DNA from: CAVWZH01 sp963765285
GTDB taxonomy: Bacteria > Acidobacteriota > Terriglobia > Terriglobales > Acidobacteriaceae
NCBI GenBank assembly: GCA_963765285.1
Contig: CAVXVR010000002.1
Span: 248,001 to 312,000, forward strand
Reading direction: 5' to 3'
DNA: 64,000 bases
The notes under the pieces are model-generated. The model saw only the letters and a program-made list of their open reading frames with translations, did no database searches and was not told the DNA's origin. Every line of letters starts with the position of its first letter. Within the stretch, counting starts at the first letter, position 1. The position numbers and the translations under genes were made by a program. This document shows positions 9,324 to 17,617 of this stretch, in pieces.

Positions 9324-10395
9324 CCAGAAGCAACTGCAGTGGTCTCAACTAAAAGTCGGACTGACAGTGATCGTAGCCAGCATCACCCTGGCTGTGCTCA
9401 TCTTTCTGATGAGCGGAACCGGCGGTTTGTTCTCCCACAAGATCCTCCTGCGGTCATATTTTGATAATGCCAGCGGTTTGCGCGTGGGAGCGCCGGTGCG
9501 CCTTGCTGGCGTGGATATCGGGAACGTAACCGCGGTGCGCGTCGTCCCCGACAAGGCAAGGCAGCTCACGCCCGTCGAAGTCACCATGAAAGTGAGCACC
9601 AAGTTCCACTACGCATTGCGCAAGGATTCCGTGACCCTGCTCTCCACCGCCGGAGTGCTGGGCGAAACCTATATCGACATCGACAGCTCCGGCGCAAAAT
9701 CACCGGAAGTCCAGGAGGGCGACGTCCTGCCCAGCCGGGAAGTCCCGGACTTTTCTGACATGGTCCGCGCCGGCCAGGGCACGCTGCAGAACATGGACGC
9801 TCTGCTGAAGCGCCTCGACCGCATCATCGCCTTCGTGGAAAGCGGCCAGGGTTCCGTTGGCAAGGCAATTTATGATCCCAGTCTCTACAACCGGCTGAAT
9901 GCCACTGTCGATCAGTTTCAGAAGCTTATCAACGAGGTCACCCAGGGCGGCGGCACGATCGGCAAATTGCTTTCCAGCGATGAACTCTACCAGCGCGCCA
10001 ATTCGACGGTCGACAAGTTAAACGCCATCATTGACGATCTGAATGCGGGTAAGGGAACTGCGGGAAAGCTTCTGAAGGACCCTGAACTCTACAATAATGC
10101 CAATGCCACCGTTGCCAATGTGAAGAAACTCACCGACGACGTGAACGCCGGCAAAGGAGCTTTGGGCAAGTTTGCCAAGGATGAACAATTCGCGGCGAAA
10201 TTGCAGAACACGATGGACAAACTTTCTGCCATAACCGACCGCCTGGAGGCGGGACAAGGCACCGCGGGCAAATTCCTTCAAGATCAATCTCTCTACAACA
10301 ACGCCGACCAACTGCTGGCGGAAAGCCGGGAACTGGTCAAAGCCATCAGGACAGATCCCAAGAAGTACCTGACCATCCGCCTGAAGATATTCTGA
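9316..10395 (+). CDS. mlaD: MlaD/MCE-family lipid transport protein
   Basis: A 359-residue protein from a GTG at 9316 that overlaps the preceding stop by 8 bases. One N-terminal membrane anchor (residues about 13-35) is followed by the MCE domain: LRSYFDNASGLRVGAPVRLAGVDIGNV, and TAGVLGETYIDID. The rest is a long alpha-helical tail with repeated units of the type DxLNAGKGTAGKLLKDPELYNNA, five times between residues 170 and 345. This is the periplasmic, ring-forming substrate-binding subunit of Mla-type phospholipid transporters; no ABC ATPase or permease is next to it, so its partners are elsewhere. The repeated coiled tail is typical of long MCE proteins that form a tube across the periplasm. 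Confidence 0.88.
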   Translation: MPSQKQLQWSQLKVGLTVIVASITLAVLIFLMSGTGGLFSHKILLRSYFDNASGLRVGAPVRLAGVDIGNVTAVRVVPDKARQLTPVEVTMKVSTKFHYALRKDSVTLLSTAGVLGETYIDIDSSGAKSPEVQEGDVLPSREVPDFSDMVRAGQGTLQNMDALLKRLDRIIAFVESGQGSVGKAIYDPSLYNRLNATVDQFQKLINEVTQGGGTIGKLLSSDELYQRANSTVDKLNAIIDDLNAGKGTAGKLLKDPELYNNANATVANVKKLTDDVNAGKGALGKFAKDEQFAAKLQNTMDKLSAITDRLEAGQGTAGKFLQDQSLYNNADQLLAESRELVKAIRTDPKKYLTIRLKIF

Positions 10396-10399
10396 TGAT

Positions 10400-10437
10400 C
10401 GATGTAGGCGCGGGCGTCCCCGCCCGTGCGGGCAGCG
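10400..10437 (+). repeat. Interspersed repeat, intergenic copy
   Basis: Starts 4 bases after the mlaD stop. It contains the inverted halves GCGGGCG and CGCCCGTGC, so it can fold as a hairpin and may act as a terminator between the convergent mlaD and lipA genes. Its first 32 bases are identical to the copy within selA at 5336. Confidence 0.75.
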
Positions 10438-10487
10438 AGTGAACTCCAGATCCCAGAGAGATTTTCGTTACCTGCCGTGTCGGTGAT

Positions 10488-11411
10488 CTAGACCGGCAAA
10501 CTCGACGTCGAGGTCGACTCCGCCTGTTCGTGTGCGTGATAGCTTGATCGCACCAGCGGACCAGACTCAACGTGGCGGAAGCCGAAGCGCAATGCTTCAT
10601 CTTTGAGATACTCAAACTCTGCGGGAGTGTAAAACCGCGCAATCGGCAGATGGTCGCGCGAGGGCCGCAGGTACTGGCCCACAGTGAGGATGTCCACGCC
10701 CCGCGATCCCAGATCGCGAAACACATCCACCAGTTCGGTCATGGTTTCCCCCAGCCCAACCATGACACCCGACTTGGTGATCATGCCCGGGGAAAACTTC
10801 TTGGCATTTTCCAAGAGCTGCAATGTCCTTTCATAGCGGGCACCTGACCGTACTGCGCGGTACAGACGCGGCACGGTTTCGGTGTTGTGGTTGAGCACAT
10901 CAGGCTTGGCCGCAAGCACGATACGCAAAGCCTCATCCAGGCCCTGAAAATCGGGAATCAGCACTTCCACCCGGCAACCCGGCGAGACTTGCCGAACCTC
11001 ATGGATCGTCTCAGCAAAAATGCGTGCCCCGCCCAGGTTATCGTCATCCCGGTTCACACTGGTGATGACCGCGTGCTTCAGTCCAAGGGTAGCCACGGCT
11101 TCGGCTACCCGGCGAGGCTCATCCTGGTCAATCGGCCCCGGCCTCCCTTTGGGCACGGCGCAAAATCCGCAATGGCGGGTACAGATATCCCCCAACAACA
11201 TGAAAGTCGCAGTGCGGTGATTCCAGCACTCGCCAATGTTAGGACACTGCGCCGATTCGCAAACCGTGTGCAGTCCCAGGCCACGAGCCAACTTCTTGAG
11301 GTTGTGGAAGTTCTCGCCCACCGGCGCCTTGGCCTTCAGCCATTCCGGCTTGGGCAGCCGGACCGGCGGGCCAAGCTCAATCTGTACCAGTTGCGCGGTG
11401 TCGCCCATCAA
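10488..11411 (-). CDS. lipA: Lipoyl synthase
   Basis: A 307-residue radical SAM enzyme that inserts two sulfurs into octanoyl groups on lipoyl domains of the 2-oxoacid dehydrogenases and glycine cleavage H protein. The auxiliary cluster motif C51-ESAQ-C56-PNIGE-C62 and the radical SAM motif C77-TRH-C81-GF-C84 are both present, as is the C-terminal RSSYHA motif whose Ser ligates the auxiliary cluster. Two adjacent ATGs (11411 and 11408) are possible starts. No lipB is adjacent. It is convergent with mlaD and 30 bases downstream of the PilZ gene, so it may share that gene's transcript. Confidence 0.97.
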   Translation of the reverse strand: MMGDTAQLVQIELGPPVRLPKPEWLKAKAPVGENFHNLKKLARGLGLHTVCESAQCPNIGECWNHRTATFMLLGDICTRHCGFCAVPKGRPGPIDQDEPRRVAEAVATLGLKHAVITSVNRDDDNLGGARIFAETIHEVRQVSPGCRVEVLIPDFQGLDEALRIVLAAKPDVLNHNTETVPRLYRAVRSGARYERTLQLLENAKKFSPGMITKSGVMVGLGETMTELVDVFRDLGSRGVDILTVGQYLRPSRDHLPIARFYTPAEFEYLKDEALRFGFRHVESGPLVRSSYHAHEQAESTSTSSLPV

Positions 11412-11440
11412 CTGATTCTACATTCCGCAAAGCATCGAGG

Positions 11441-12151
11441 CTAGTTTTCGAGGTAGGCGTCAATCCACTCTTTGATGCGCAAGCGGCGGTCGTCCTTGGA
11501 GTCGAAGCGCACTCCAAAGGTCTTGTCCGGCTTGCGCCAGCTCACCGTGGCACGCACCCAGAGGCGGGGCAGGGTCAACAGCGCAAACGAAAGCTCCAGC
11601 GCGGTGTCCGGGGCAATATCTTCTCCGCTCTTCATCGACATGCCTCCAGCGCTGATTTCCTGGCTGGTTGCTGTGAAACGGCGGCCGTCGTTGGTGATCA
11701 GCGAAATCTCCGTAATGACAGGAATGCGCACGTAACGGTGGAACTCGTGCAACACCAGCATCTGTGTTGCCCTTACCAGTTTGAGCGTGGCCGGACGCTC
11801 TACCGGCTCGTTGAACACGGCATTGATGCCGTACTTGGAAAATTTCATCGCTTCTTGCGTGCTGCCTCCCAGCCCATAAATCACCATGCGGCTGTTGGAG
11901 AGTGAGTTGCGCGCTGCTTCCAACATGGGCCCCGCTTGCGGGTTCAACCGGAGAACGCAGGCCTCAAATTTTTCTTTGGCAAGGCGCCCCGCCACGTTTT
12001 CGGTCAGCAGCACACTTTCGACCCCAAATTGCCGGAAACACTCGGCAAGAATGGTCCGGGTTGGCTGCGGGATGTCAATCAAGGCCACCCGGGCAGCGGC
12101 TTTCTTTGGCGATGGTATGGGGGCAAGAACCGTTCCAGAGGCGCGTGGCAT
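11441..12151 (-). CDS. Receiver-like/PilZ domain protein
   Basis: A 236-residue protein. The first 120 residues resemble a degenerate response-regulator fold (VALIDIPQPTRTILAECFRQFGVES, then MVIYGLGG and NAVFNEPVERP), but the usual phospho-Asp region is not convincing. Residues about 130-235 look like a PilZ domain: HRYVRIPV with Arg near the N-terminal end, then ATSQEISAGGMSM matching the (D/N)xSxxG-type motif, and a closing WRKPDKTFGVRFD. PilZ domains bind cyclic di-GMP, so this may be an effector of cyclases such as the one at the left edge. The first Arg pair is weaker than in canonical PilZ, so ligand binding is uncertain. Confidence 0.65.
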   Translation of the reverse strand: MPRASGTVLAPIPSPKKAAARVALIDIPQPTRTILAECFRQFGVESVLLTENVAGRLAKEKFEACVLRLNPQAGPMLEAARNSLSNSRMVIYGLGGSTQEAMKFSKYGINAVFNEPVERPATLKLVRATQMLVLHEFHRYVRIPVITEISLITNDGRRFTATSQEISAGGMSMKSGEDIAPDTALELSFALLTLPRLWVRATVSWRKPDKTFGVRFDSKDDRRLRIKEWIDAYLEN

Positions 12152-12302
12152 GAGTTTCGGCTCGAAACCCCATTCTGGCGCGCCTTCTGCGGCTTGGCAA
12201 ACGGGTAAAAGGACTATGTGGGGGTACCAAGGTGCAGTTACCCCGGGTACACCGACGAGTCGAAAATCGCCCTAAAGATAATTTGACGGCGGCTTCAGAA
12301 AC

Positions 12303-13541
12303 CTACTCGCTCCAGCGGCGGAATAGCAGCGCTCCGTTCGTCCCGCCGAATCCGAAGGAGTTCGACAGGGCGTATTCCACAGAGGCTTTGCGGGCGTGAT
12401 TGGGGACGAAGTCCATACCGGCCGTTTCCGGGTCCTGATTTTCCAGATTCACCGTAGGAGGCAAGATCTGGTCGCGCAAGGCAAGAATCGTGACTCCGGC
12501 CTCCAGGCCACCCGCTCCGCCCAACAGATGCCCCGTCATGGATTTGGTCGAACTCACAGGAATCTTCCGATCGCCGAAAAAGTCCCGAATGGCTTGTGCT
12601 TCCAGCCGGTCGCCGATGTCGGTCGAAGTTCCATGAGCGTTTACGTATCCCACCGCTGACGTCTCCACGTGAGCGTCCTTTAAAGCATTCTGCATCACGC
12701 GGAAGCCGCCTTCATGTCCCGGGGCGGGCTGAGTAATGTGGTAGGCGTCGCCGCTCATGCCATAGCCCACGATTTCAGCCAGAATGTTGGCTCCGCGGTC
12801 ACGAGCAAAGTCCAGATCCTCCAGTATGAGAATTCCGGCGCCTTCGCCGATGACAAAGCCGTCACGCGCCGTATCCCACGGACGGCTGGCCTTTTGTGGT
12901 TCGTCATTACGGGTGGAAAGCGCCCGCATGGCGGCGAACCCACCCACACCCATGGGAGTGATCGCGGCTTCCGTGCCCCCGGCAATCATCACCGCAGCGT
13001 CGCCCCGCTGAATGATCTTGAACGAGTCTCCCACGGAGTGTGCGCTGGTCGTGCAGGCGGTGGCAGTTGCCTCGTTAGGCCCCTTGGCGCCGAAGCGCAT
13101 GGAAACGTGGCCTGCCGCCAGGTTCACAATCGCCGCAGGAATAAAAAAGGGAGAAATGCGGCGCGGTCCACCTTCCAGAAGGTTACGGTGCTCGCGCTCA
13201 ATGACGTCGAATCCGCCGATCCCTGAGCCGATGTGGACTCCCACCCGGTCAGCCAGTTCCGGCGTGATCTTCAAGCCGGAGTGTTGCATCGCTTCTTCCG
13301 ACGCGGCCAGCGCCAGCTGGATGAAGCGGCCCATCTTTTTCAGCTCTTTTTTCTCGACAAAATTGAGGGGATCGAAATTCCTGACTTCGGCCGCGATTCG
13401 GCAGGCAAACTGCGACGCGTCAAACTGAGTAATGCAGCCCACGCCGCTCCTGCCGGCCAGCAGGTTTTGCCACACTTCCTCCCGGGTGTTGCCCACCCCA
13501 CAAATCAACCCCAGGCCGGTCACTACGACGCGACGTCCCAA
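12303..13541 (-). CDS. fabF: 3-oxoacyl-ACP synthase II
   Basis: A 412-residue KASII that condenses acyl-ACP with malonyl-ACP in fatty acid elongation. The thiolase-fold triad is complete: Cys163 in TACTTSAH, His303 in NAHGTSTDIGD and His338 in TGHLLGGAGG. The C-terminal SNSFGFGGTN loop is intact. The start is a TTG at 13541, two bases after the stop of the upstream acpP, in agreement with the N-terminus RRVVVTGLGL; translation is probably coupled. It is the last gene of an acpP-acpP-fabF operon. Confidence 0.96.
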   Translation of the reverse strand: MGRRVVVTGLGLICGVGNTREEVWQNLLAGRSGVGCITQFDASQFACRIAAEVRNFDPLNFVEKKELKKMGRFIQLALAASEEAMQHSGLKITPELADRVGVHIGSGIGGFDVIEREHRNLLEGGPRRISPFFIPAAIVNLAAGHVSMRFGAKGPNEATATACTTSAHSVGDSFKIIQRGDAAVMIAGGTEAAITPMGVGGFAAMRALSTRNDEPQKASRPWDTARDGFVIGEGAGILILEDLDFARDRGANILAEIVGYGMSGDAYHITQPAPGHEGGFRVMQNALKDAHVETSAVGYVNAHGTSTDIGDRLEAQAIRDFFGDRKIPVSSTKSMTGHLLGGAGGLEAGVTILALRDQILPPTVNLENQDPETAGMDFVPNHARKASVEYALSNSFGFGGTNGALLFRRWSE

Positions 13542-13543
13542 CT

Positions 13544-13789
13544 CTACTTCCCGCCTTTCGAATGCTTCCCGATGTAGTCGATGGCGTCCTGTACGGTGCG
13601 GATTTTTTCCGCGTCTTCGTCGGGTATCTCGATCTCAAACGCCTCTTCGAAGGCCATCACGAGCTCGACCGTGTCCAAAGAGTCGGCGCCGAGGTCGTCC
13701 ACGAATGAGGCTTTGGGCGTCACTTCGCCTTCATCCACTCCCAATTGCTCTACGATGATCTGCTTCACTTTGTCGTCAACGGCTGCCAT
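13544..13789 (-). CDS. acpP: Acyl carrier protein (copy 2, next to fabF)
   Basis: An 81-residue ACP with the phosphopantetheine site DSL at Ser37 in FVDDLGADSLDTVELVMAFE. The ATG at 13789 has a good ribosome binding site (GAGGAG, 5 bases upstream). It is 2 bases before fabF and 70 bases after a second ACP gene. The two ACPs share their central helix II almost fully but differ at both ends (this one ends IDYIGKHSKGGK). Both seem functional; the reason for two is not visible. Confidence 0.93.
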   Translation of the reverse strand: MAAVDDKVKQIIVEQLGVDEGEVTPKASFVDDLGADSLDTVELVMAFEEAFEIEIPDEDAEKIRTVQDAIDYIGKHSKGGK

Positions 13790-13859
13790 GTTTCTCCTCG
13801 TGTGCGGATGGTTGAGGCAGGCACCTGCCGCGGCCTGCCTTACGTCAGAATCCCTAATC

Positions 13860-14120
13860 TTACTTACTCACCTTGGCGTTCTTATCGATGTAGTTGATTG
13901 CATCTTGCACGGTGCGGATCTTCTCGGCGTCCTCATCGGAGATTTCCAGATCAAACGCCTCCTCCAGCGCCATCACCAGTTCGACCTGGTCCAGTGAATC
14001 GGCGCCCAGATCATCCACGAACGATGCGCTGGCCGTAACCTCGCCCTCGTCCACGCCCAGCTGTTCGGAGACGATCTGCTTGACCTTCTCGGTTAATTCC
14101 TTTTTTGCGTCACCAGCCAT
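13860..14120 (-). CDS. acpP: Acyl carrier protein (copy 1)
   Basis: An 86-residue ACP with the site DSL at Ser42 in FVDDLGADSLDQVELVMALE; helix II and the recognition acidic residues are intact. A GGAGGTGGG ribosome binding site lies just upstream of the ATG at 14120. It is first in the acpP-acpP-fabF operon. It has a 5-residue longer N-terminus (MAGDAKKELTEKVKQIV) than its neighbour. Promoter is probably within 14121-14322, a gap with AACTGAGAACTG repeats. Confidence 0.93.
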   Translation of the reverse strand: MAGDAKKELTEKVKQIVSEQLGVDEGEVTASASFVDDLGADSLDQVELVMALEEAFDLEISDEDAEKIRTVQDAINYIDKNAKVSK

Positions 14121-14257
14121 ACTCGTCCCACCTCCTGATTTCCATTTCTAAGGGAACAATTAGTGTAAGGCCCGCGACGAGCCGATGTAAAGAAAGGGGT
14201 AACGCGCTTACTGTCCTAATTCTGCTGATAGGACCGTAACGCGACCCCACCGGAAAG

Positions 14258-14295
14258 CTGAGAACTGAGAACTGCGAACAAAGAACTGACAACTG
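14258..14295 (+). repeat. AACTGAGAACTG micro-repeat
   Basis: Tandem near copies of (A)ACTGAGA / ACAACTG between acpP and the amidohydrolase gene, of the same type as at 6719 and 24890. Confidence 0.55.
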
Positions 14296-14322
14296 GTGGT
14301 TTTCCCGACCGTCCCTTCCGAC

Positions 14323-15666
14323 TCAGTGGCCAGAATACTCATCGCGCAGACGAGTCTGGCGGCTGGTCATGGGAATCTCGCGCCCGGCGATGAAAACCCG
14401 TTTTACATCGGTGCGCACGTCCAGCGGATCCCCATTGGCCACCACCACATTGGCCACCTTCCCCGGCTCGAGAGAACCGTACTGGTCGGCAACTCCCCAG
14501 ATTTCTGCCGGGTTCAACGTAATCGCCTTCAGCGCCTCGTCGTAAGGCAAGCCGAACGCGGTCGCGTACCCCGCCGCATAAGGGAGATTGCGCACCGCAT
14601 GCGCTTCATAGGACGCAAAGGCAATCTTCACTCCGCGCTTGTAGAGTTCCGCGGGCAATTTGTAAACCGTGTCGTAGCGTTCCTCGGCCTTCGGTTCTTC
14701 GTAGATCGGCCCGACAATCACCGGCACTTTAAGGCCGGCCACGTAATCGAGCACCGGCTGGGAGTAGCTGATGTGGTTGAGCACAAACTTCAAGTTGAAC
14801 TCGCGCGCCAGGTTCACCGCGGTCTCCAGGTCGCCCGGTTCCTCCGCCGCCAGAACGATGGGTTTCTTGCCCTCGAGATAAGGCAGCAGCGCTTCCAGCT
14901 TCAAATCCCGCTTGGGAGGCGTGGGGGGACTCTTCTGGTCTTTCTCCTTGCTCGTCGCAGTTGCCGGTGTAGCGGTCTTTTTCTTTTCGTAGCTCGCCCA
15001 ATCCTGCTCGTAGCGTTGCGCGTCGAGGAACGACTGCCGCAACTGTGCCGCCAGCCCCATGCGTGTCGATGGGAACTTCCGCTTTTCCCAGGCTTCGTTG
15101 CGTCGCTGCTCCCCGGTGAAGTTCAGCGGCAGCGCGATGTCGCGCACCAGGATCATTTCCCGGGAATCCCTGCCGTCCAGTTGGATGAAGGAATCCTGGC
15201 CGGGCAGCGTGTCCTGGCTTGCAGGAGCCACCAGAGCGTTGGTGATGCCGTTCAGCCGCGCCACCGGGATGAGCTCCGACTCCGCATGGAACGCGTCGTA
15301 GACGTGCATTTGCGGCATGATCTCGTCGCTGCTCTCGATCAAGTCGTTGGTCGATTGCTCAGCGCTGATTTCGGTGAGCCCCAGGTAGGTCTCGGAATCG
15401 ATCAATCCGGGATAAACCGTCATACCGGTAACATCGATGACGCGAGCCTCGGCTGGAATCTTGACCTCGGCGGCCGTTCCCACAGCCGCGATCTTGCCAT
15501 TCGCGATGATCAAGAGGCCGTTGTCGATCGTTCCGTGCGAAACGGTCAGGAGCCTCCCGCCCTTGAGGGCGATCAGTTTATCTTGAGCCGAGGCAATCTG
15601 CGAGACGAGCAAGCAAATTCCCAGCAGCCAGAAGATGCGGCCAATACGGGAAGCAGCGCGACACAT
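14323..15666 (-). CDS. Secreted amidohydrolase-like protein lacking metal ligands
   Basis: About 447 residues from the ATG at 15666, which starts a clear signal peptide (IFWLLGICLLVSQIASAQ, cut after AQ). A farther ATG at 15735 would include translated repeat DNA and is less likely. The fold matches the amidohydrolase (imidazolonepropionase-like) superfamily: LIALKGGRLLTVSHGTI at the start and ITLNPAEIWGVADQYGSLEPGKVANVVV at the end, closely parallel to the paralogue just upstream. The metal-binding HxH is replaced: PGLIDSETYLGL has Glu92 and Tyr94 where the paralogue has His94 and His96, and the late Asp and middle His ligands are also missing. It is probably a non-catalytic or metal-free partner of the upstream enzyme. 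Confidence 0.82.
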   Translation of the reverse strand: MCRAASRIGRIFWLLGICLLVSQIASAQDKLIALKGGRLLTVSHGTIDNGLLIIANGKIAAVGTAAEVKIPAEARVIDVTGMTVYPGLIDSETYLGLTEISAEQSTNDLIESSDEIMPQMHVYDAFHAESELIPVARLNGITNALVAPASQDTLPGQDSFIQLDGRDSREMILVRDIALPLNFTGEQRRNEAWEKRKFPSTRMGLAAQLRQSFLDAQRYEQDWASYEKKKTATPATATSKEKDQKSPPTPPKRDLKLEALLPYLEGKKPIVLAAEEPGDLETAVNLAREFNLKFVLNHISYSQPVLDYVAGLKVPVIVGPIYEEPKAEERYDTVYKLPAELYKRGVKIAFASYEAHAVRNLPYAAGYATAFGLPYDEALKAITLNPAEIWGVADQYGSLEPGKVANVVVANGDPLDVRTDVKRVFIAGREIPMTSRQTRLRDEYSGH

Positions 15667-15674
15667 AGCCGAAC

Positions 15675-15725
15675 CTGATGGCTGATTGCTGAAGGCTGAT
15701 GGCTGATGGCTGAAAGCTGGCTGCT
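15675..15725 (-). repeat. GGCTGATGGCTGAAAGCTG micro-repeat
   Basis: Tandem near copies of CTGATGGCTG lie between the two amidohydrolase genes. The same family (GCTGAAAGCTGACGG) occurs beside the 5S gene at 48856-48888. It would be translated only if the far upstream ATG of the downstream amidohydrolase were used. Confidence 0.65.
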
Positions 15726-15731
15726 GCGCGA

Positions 15732-17033
15732 TCATTCCCCCTCCCGGTAGTGCGGCATGCCGTATCCCGGCAGCGAGCGGTCGAAGTAAACGTCGCCATC
15801 GATCAAGACTTTACTTGGCACGCCGTAACTCGAGAGCGGATACCCGTCCCAAATCACCAGATCAGCATCTTTGCCCACTTCAATCGATCCCACCCGGTCG
15901 TCCACCCCGATGATCCACGCGGGATTGAGGGTGATCATTTTCAGCGCTTCTTCTTCTGTGGCCCCACCGTAACGCATAGTTTTAGCGGCTTCCTGATTCA
16001 GGCGGCGGGAAAAATCTGCCGAGTCACTCTTGATGGCGACGCGCACTCCCTTCCGCATGGAGATCACCGCGTTCCACGGGATCGCATCCCAGGCCTCGTT
16101 CTTGAAGCCCCACCAGTCAGAAAACGTTGCGATCGCCACGTTCTGCGCCGCCAGTTCGTCCGCAACTTTGTACGCTTCGAGCGCGTGATGGAAGGCGCGC
16201 ACTTTGTAGCCGAATTCTTTGGCCATCGCCATCTCAGTCAGCAGCTCATCCGCCCGGTAGCAGTGAATCTGCACCAGCAATTTTCCGCGCAGCACGTCGG
16301 CCAACGCTTCCAGCTTTAAATCGCGTTTAGGCGGCGTCGCGTCAGTGTCGCCTTTCTTGACTTTGGCGTCATAGGCGTCCCAGTCGCGCATGTATTCCTG
16401 GGCTTGTACCAGGGCCTCGCGCTGCACCGCGAAATTTCCCATGCGGGTTGAGGGCAACTGATCGCGGCCCCCATAAACACGTTTGGGATTTTCCCCGCTG
16501 GCGAACTTGATGGACCGCGGAGCGCCCGGAAACAGCATCGCGTCGCGCCCCAGTCCGTATTTGTGCTTGATGACCACCGCTTGCCCGCCAATCATGTTGG
16601 CCGAACCATGCAGCAGGAGCGAAGTCGTGACCCCGCCGGCCAGGCCGCGATAGATGGCTTTGTCCTGATAATCGAAGGCATCGATCATCATCATCTGCGG
16701 CGTGACCGGACTGGTGGCCTCGTTTACATCGTTGTCCAGCGCGATGTGGGAGTGGGAATCGATGATGCCCGGCGTCAGATATTTTCCGCCGGCGTCAATC
16801 ACGGTCGCACTTGCAGGCGCAGTCACATCTTTGCCCACCGCGGCGACTTTGCCGTCTTTCACATAGACGCTGCCGCCCTCAATATTGCCGTGGCTCACCG
16901 TCATTACGACAGCGTTCTTGATCAAGACTTCGTTGTGCGGGGCCGGGGCCGCAGTCTGAGCCATAGTGCCGCCGGCCCAGGCCAGGATCAGAGCCAGTCC
17001 TCGGGCCTTTGATCGTAACGAGTGAAAGAACAT
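15732..17033 (-). CDS. Secreted amidohydrolase (imidazolonepropionase-like)
   Basis: A 433-residue protein with a signal peptide (ALILAWAGGTMAQ). Metal ligands are present: His94 and His96 in TPGIIDSHSHIALD, IHCYRADE in the middle, FHHALEAYKVA, and Asp in AIKSDSADFSRRLNQEA. The closing ITLNPAWIIGVDDRVGSIEVGKDADLVIWDGYP is the standard amidohydrolase end. It probably hydrolyses a cyclic amide or a peptide in the periplasm; the substrate is unknown. It overlaps or abuts the downstream paralogue's upstream region, so the two are likely one operon with this gene first. Confidence 0.88.
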   Translation of the reverse strand: MFFHSLRSKARGLALILAWAGGTMAQTAAPAPHNEVLIKNAVVMTVSHGNIEGGSVYVKDGKVAAVGKDVTAPASATVIDAGGKYLTPGIIDSHSHIALDNDVNEATSPVTPQMMMIDAFDYQDKAIYRGLAGGVTTSLLLHGSANMIGGQAVVIKHKYGLGRDAMLFPGAPRSIKFASGENPKRVYGGRDQLPSTRMGNFAVQREALVQAQEYMRDWDAYDAKVKKGDTDATPPKRDLKLEALADVLRGKLLVQIHCYRADELLTEMAMAKEFGYKVRAFHHALEAYKVADELAAQNVAIATFSDWWGFKNEAWDAIPWNAVISMRKGVRVAIKSDSADFSRRLNQEAAKTMRYGGATEEEALKMITLNPAWIIGVDDRVGSIEVGKDADLVIWDGYPLSSYGVPSKVLIDGDVYFDRSLPGYGMPHYREGE

Positions 17034-17159
17034 TTGCAGTTTCCTCGAAAAATGGGAAACGAGATTTTAGTGACACCACCCGGGAATAGCAATCGAAGTG
17101 GGACGAATGCAATTCGCCTCTCGCTTGCAACTTGAAACCGAAAACTGGACACTGCCTTG

Positions 17160-17609
17160 GTGCGTGCTGTCATCCAACGCGTGAGCCGGGCCCGGGTGAC
17201 GGTGAACGGCACAGTTGTCGGCGAGATCGGGCGTGGCCTGCTGGTGCTACTGGGGGTCGGAAACACCGATACCGCCGCTGACGCCGACTACCTGGCTGAG
17301 AAGATCGCTGGCTTGCGCATCTTCGAAGACGCGAACGGGAAGATGAACCTCGCCGTGGCGGAAGTAGCCGGCGCGGTTCTGGCCGTCTCGCAATTCACTT
17401 TGTACGGCGATGTGCGCCGTGGCAAGCGGCCCTCATTCGACGAGGCAGCTCCGCTGCAAGCAGCGAGGGAGTTTTACCATCACTTCGTCACACGAATTCG
17501 CGAAGCCGGATTGGTCTGCGAAACCGGGCGCTTTCAGGAGACGATGCAGGTGGAACTGGTAAATGAGGGACCCGTAACCATCCTGCTGGATTCCCAGAAG
17601 CGGTTCTGA
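17160..17609 (+). CDS. dtd: D-aminoacyl-tRNA deacylase
   Basis: A 149-residue Dtd that removes D-amino acids (and glycine from tRNA-Ala) from mischarged tRNA. It starts at the GTG at 17160, giving MRAVIQRVSRARVTV, the standard N-terminus; a TTG one codon earlier is also open. The SQFTLYGDVRRGKRPSF motif (SQxTLxxD) and the cross-subunit Gly-cisPro motif NEGPVTILLDS (NxGP) are both complete. The length is normal. It is divergent from the amidohydrolase operon and convergent with folP. Confidence 0.95.
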   Translation: MRAVIQRVSRARVTVNGTVVGEIGRGLLVLLGVGNTDTAADADYLAEKIAGLRIFEDANGKMNLAVAEVAGAVLAVSQFTLYGDVRRGKRPSFDEAAPLQAAREFYHHFVTRIREAGLVCETGRFQETMQVELVNEGPVTILLDSQKRF

Positions 17610-17617
17610 ATCCGTTT

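Noticed and set aside
14296..15678. 460-codon frame on the plus strand
   Set aside because: Antisense to the amidohydrolase-like gene; His/Arg-rich translation without motifs, caused by codon bias of the real gene.
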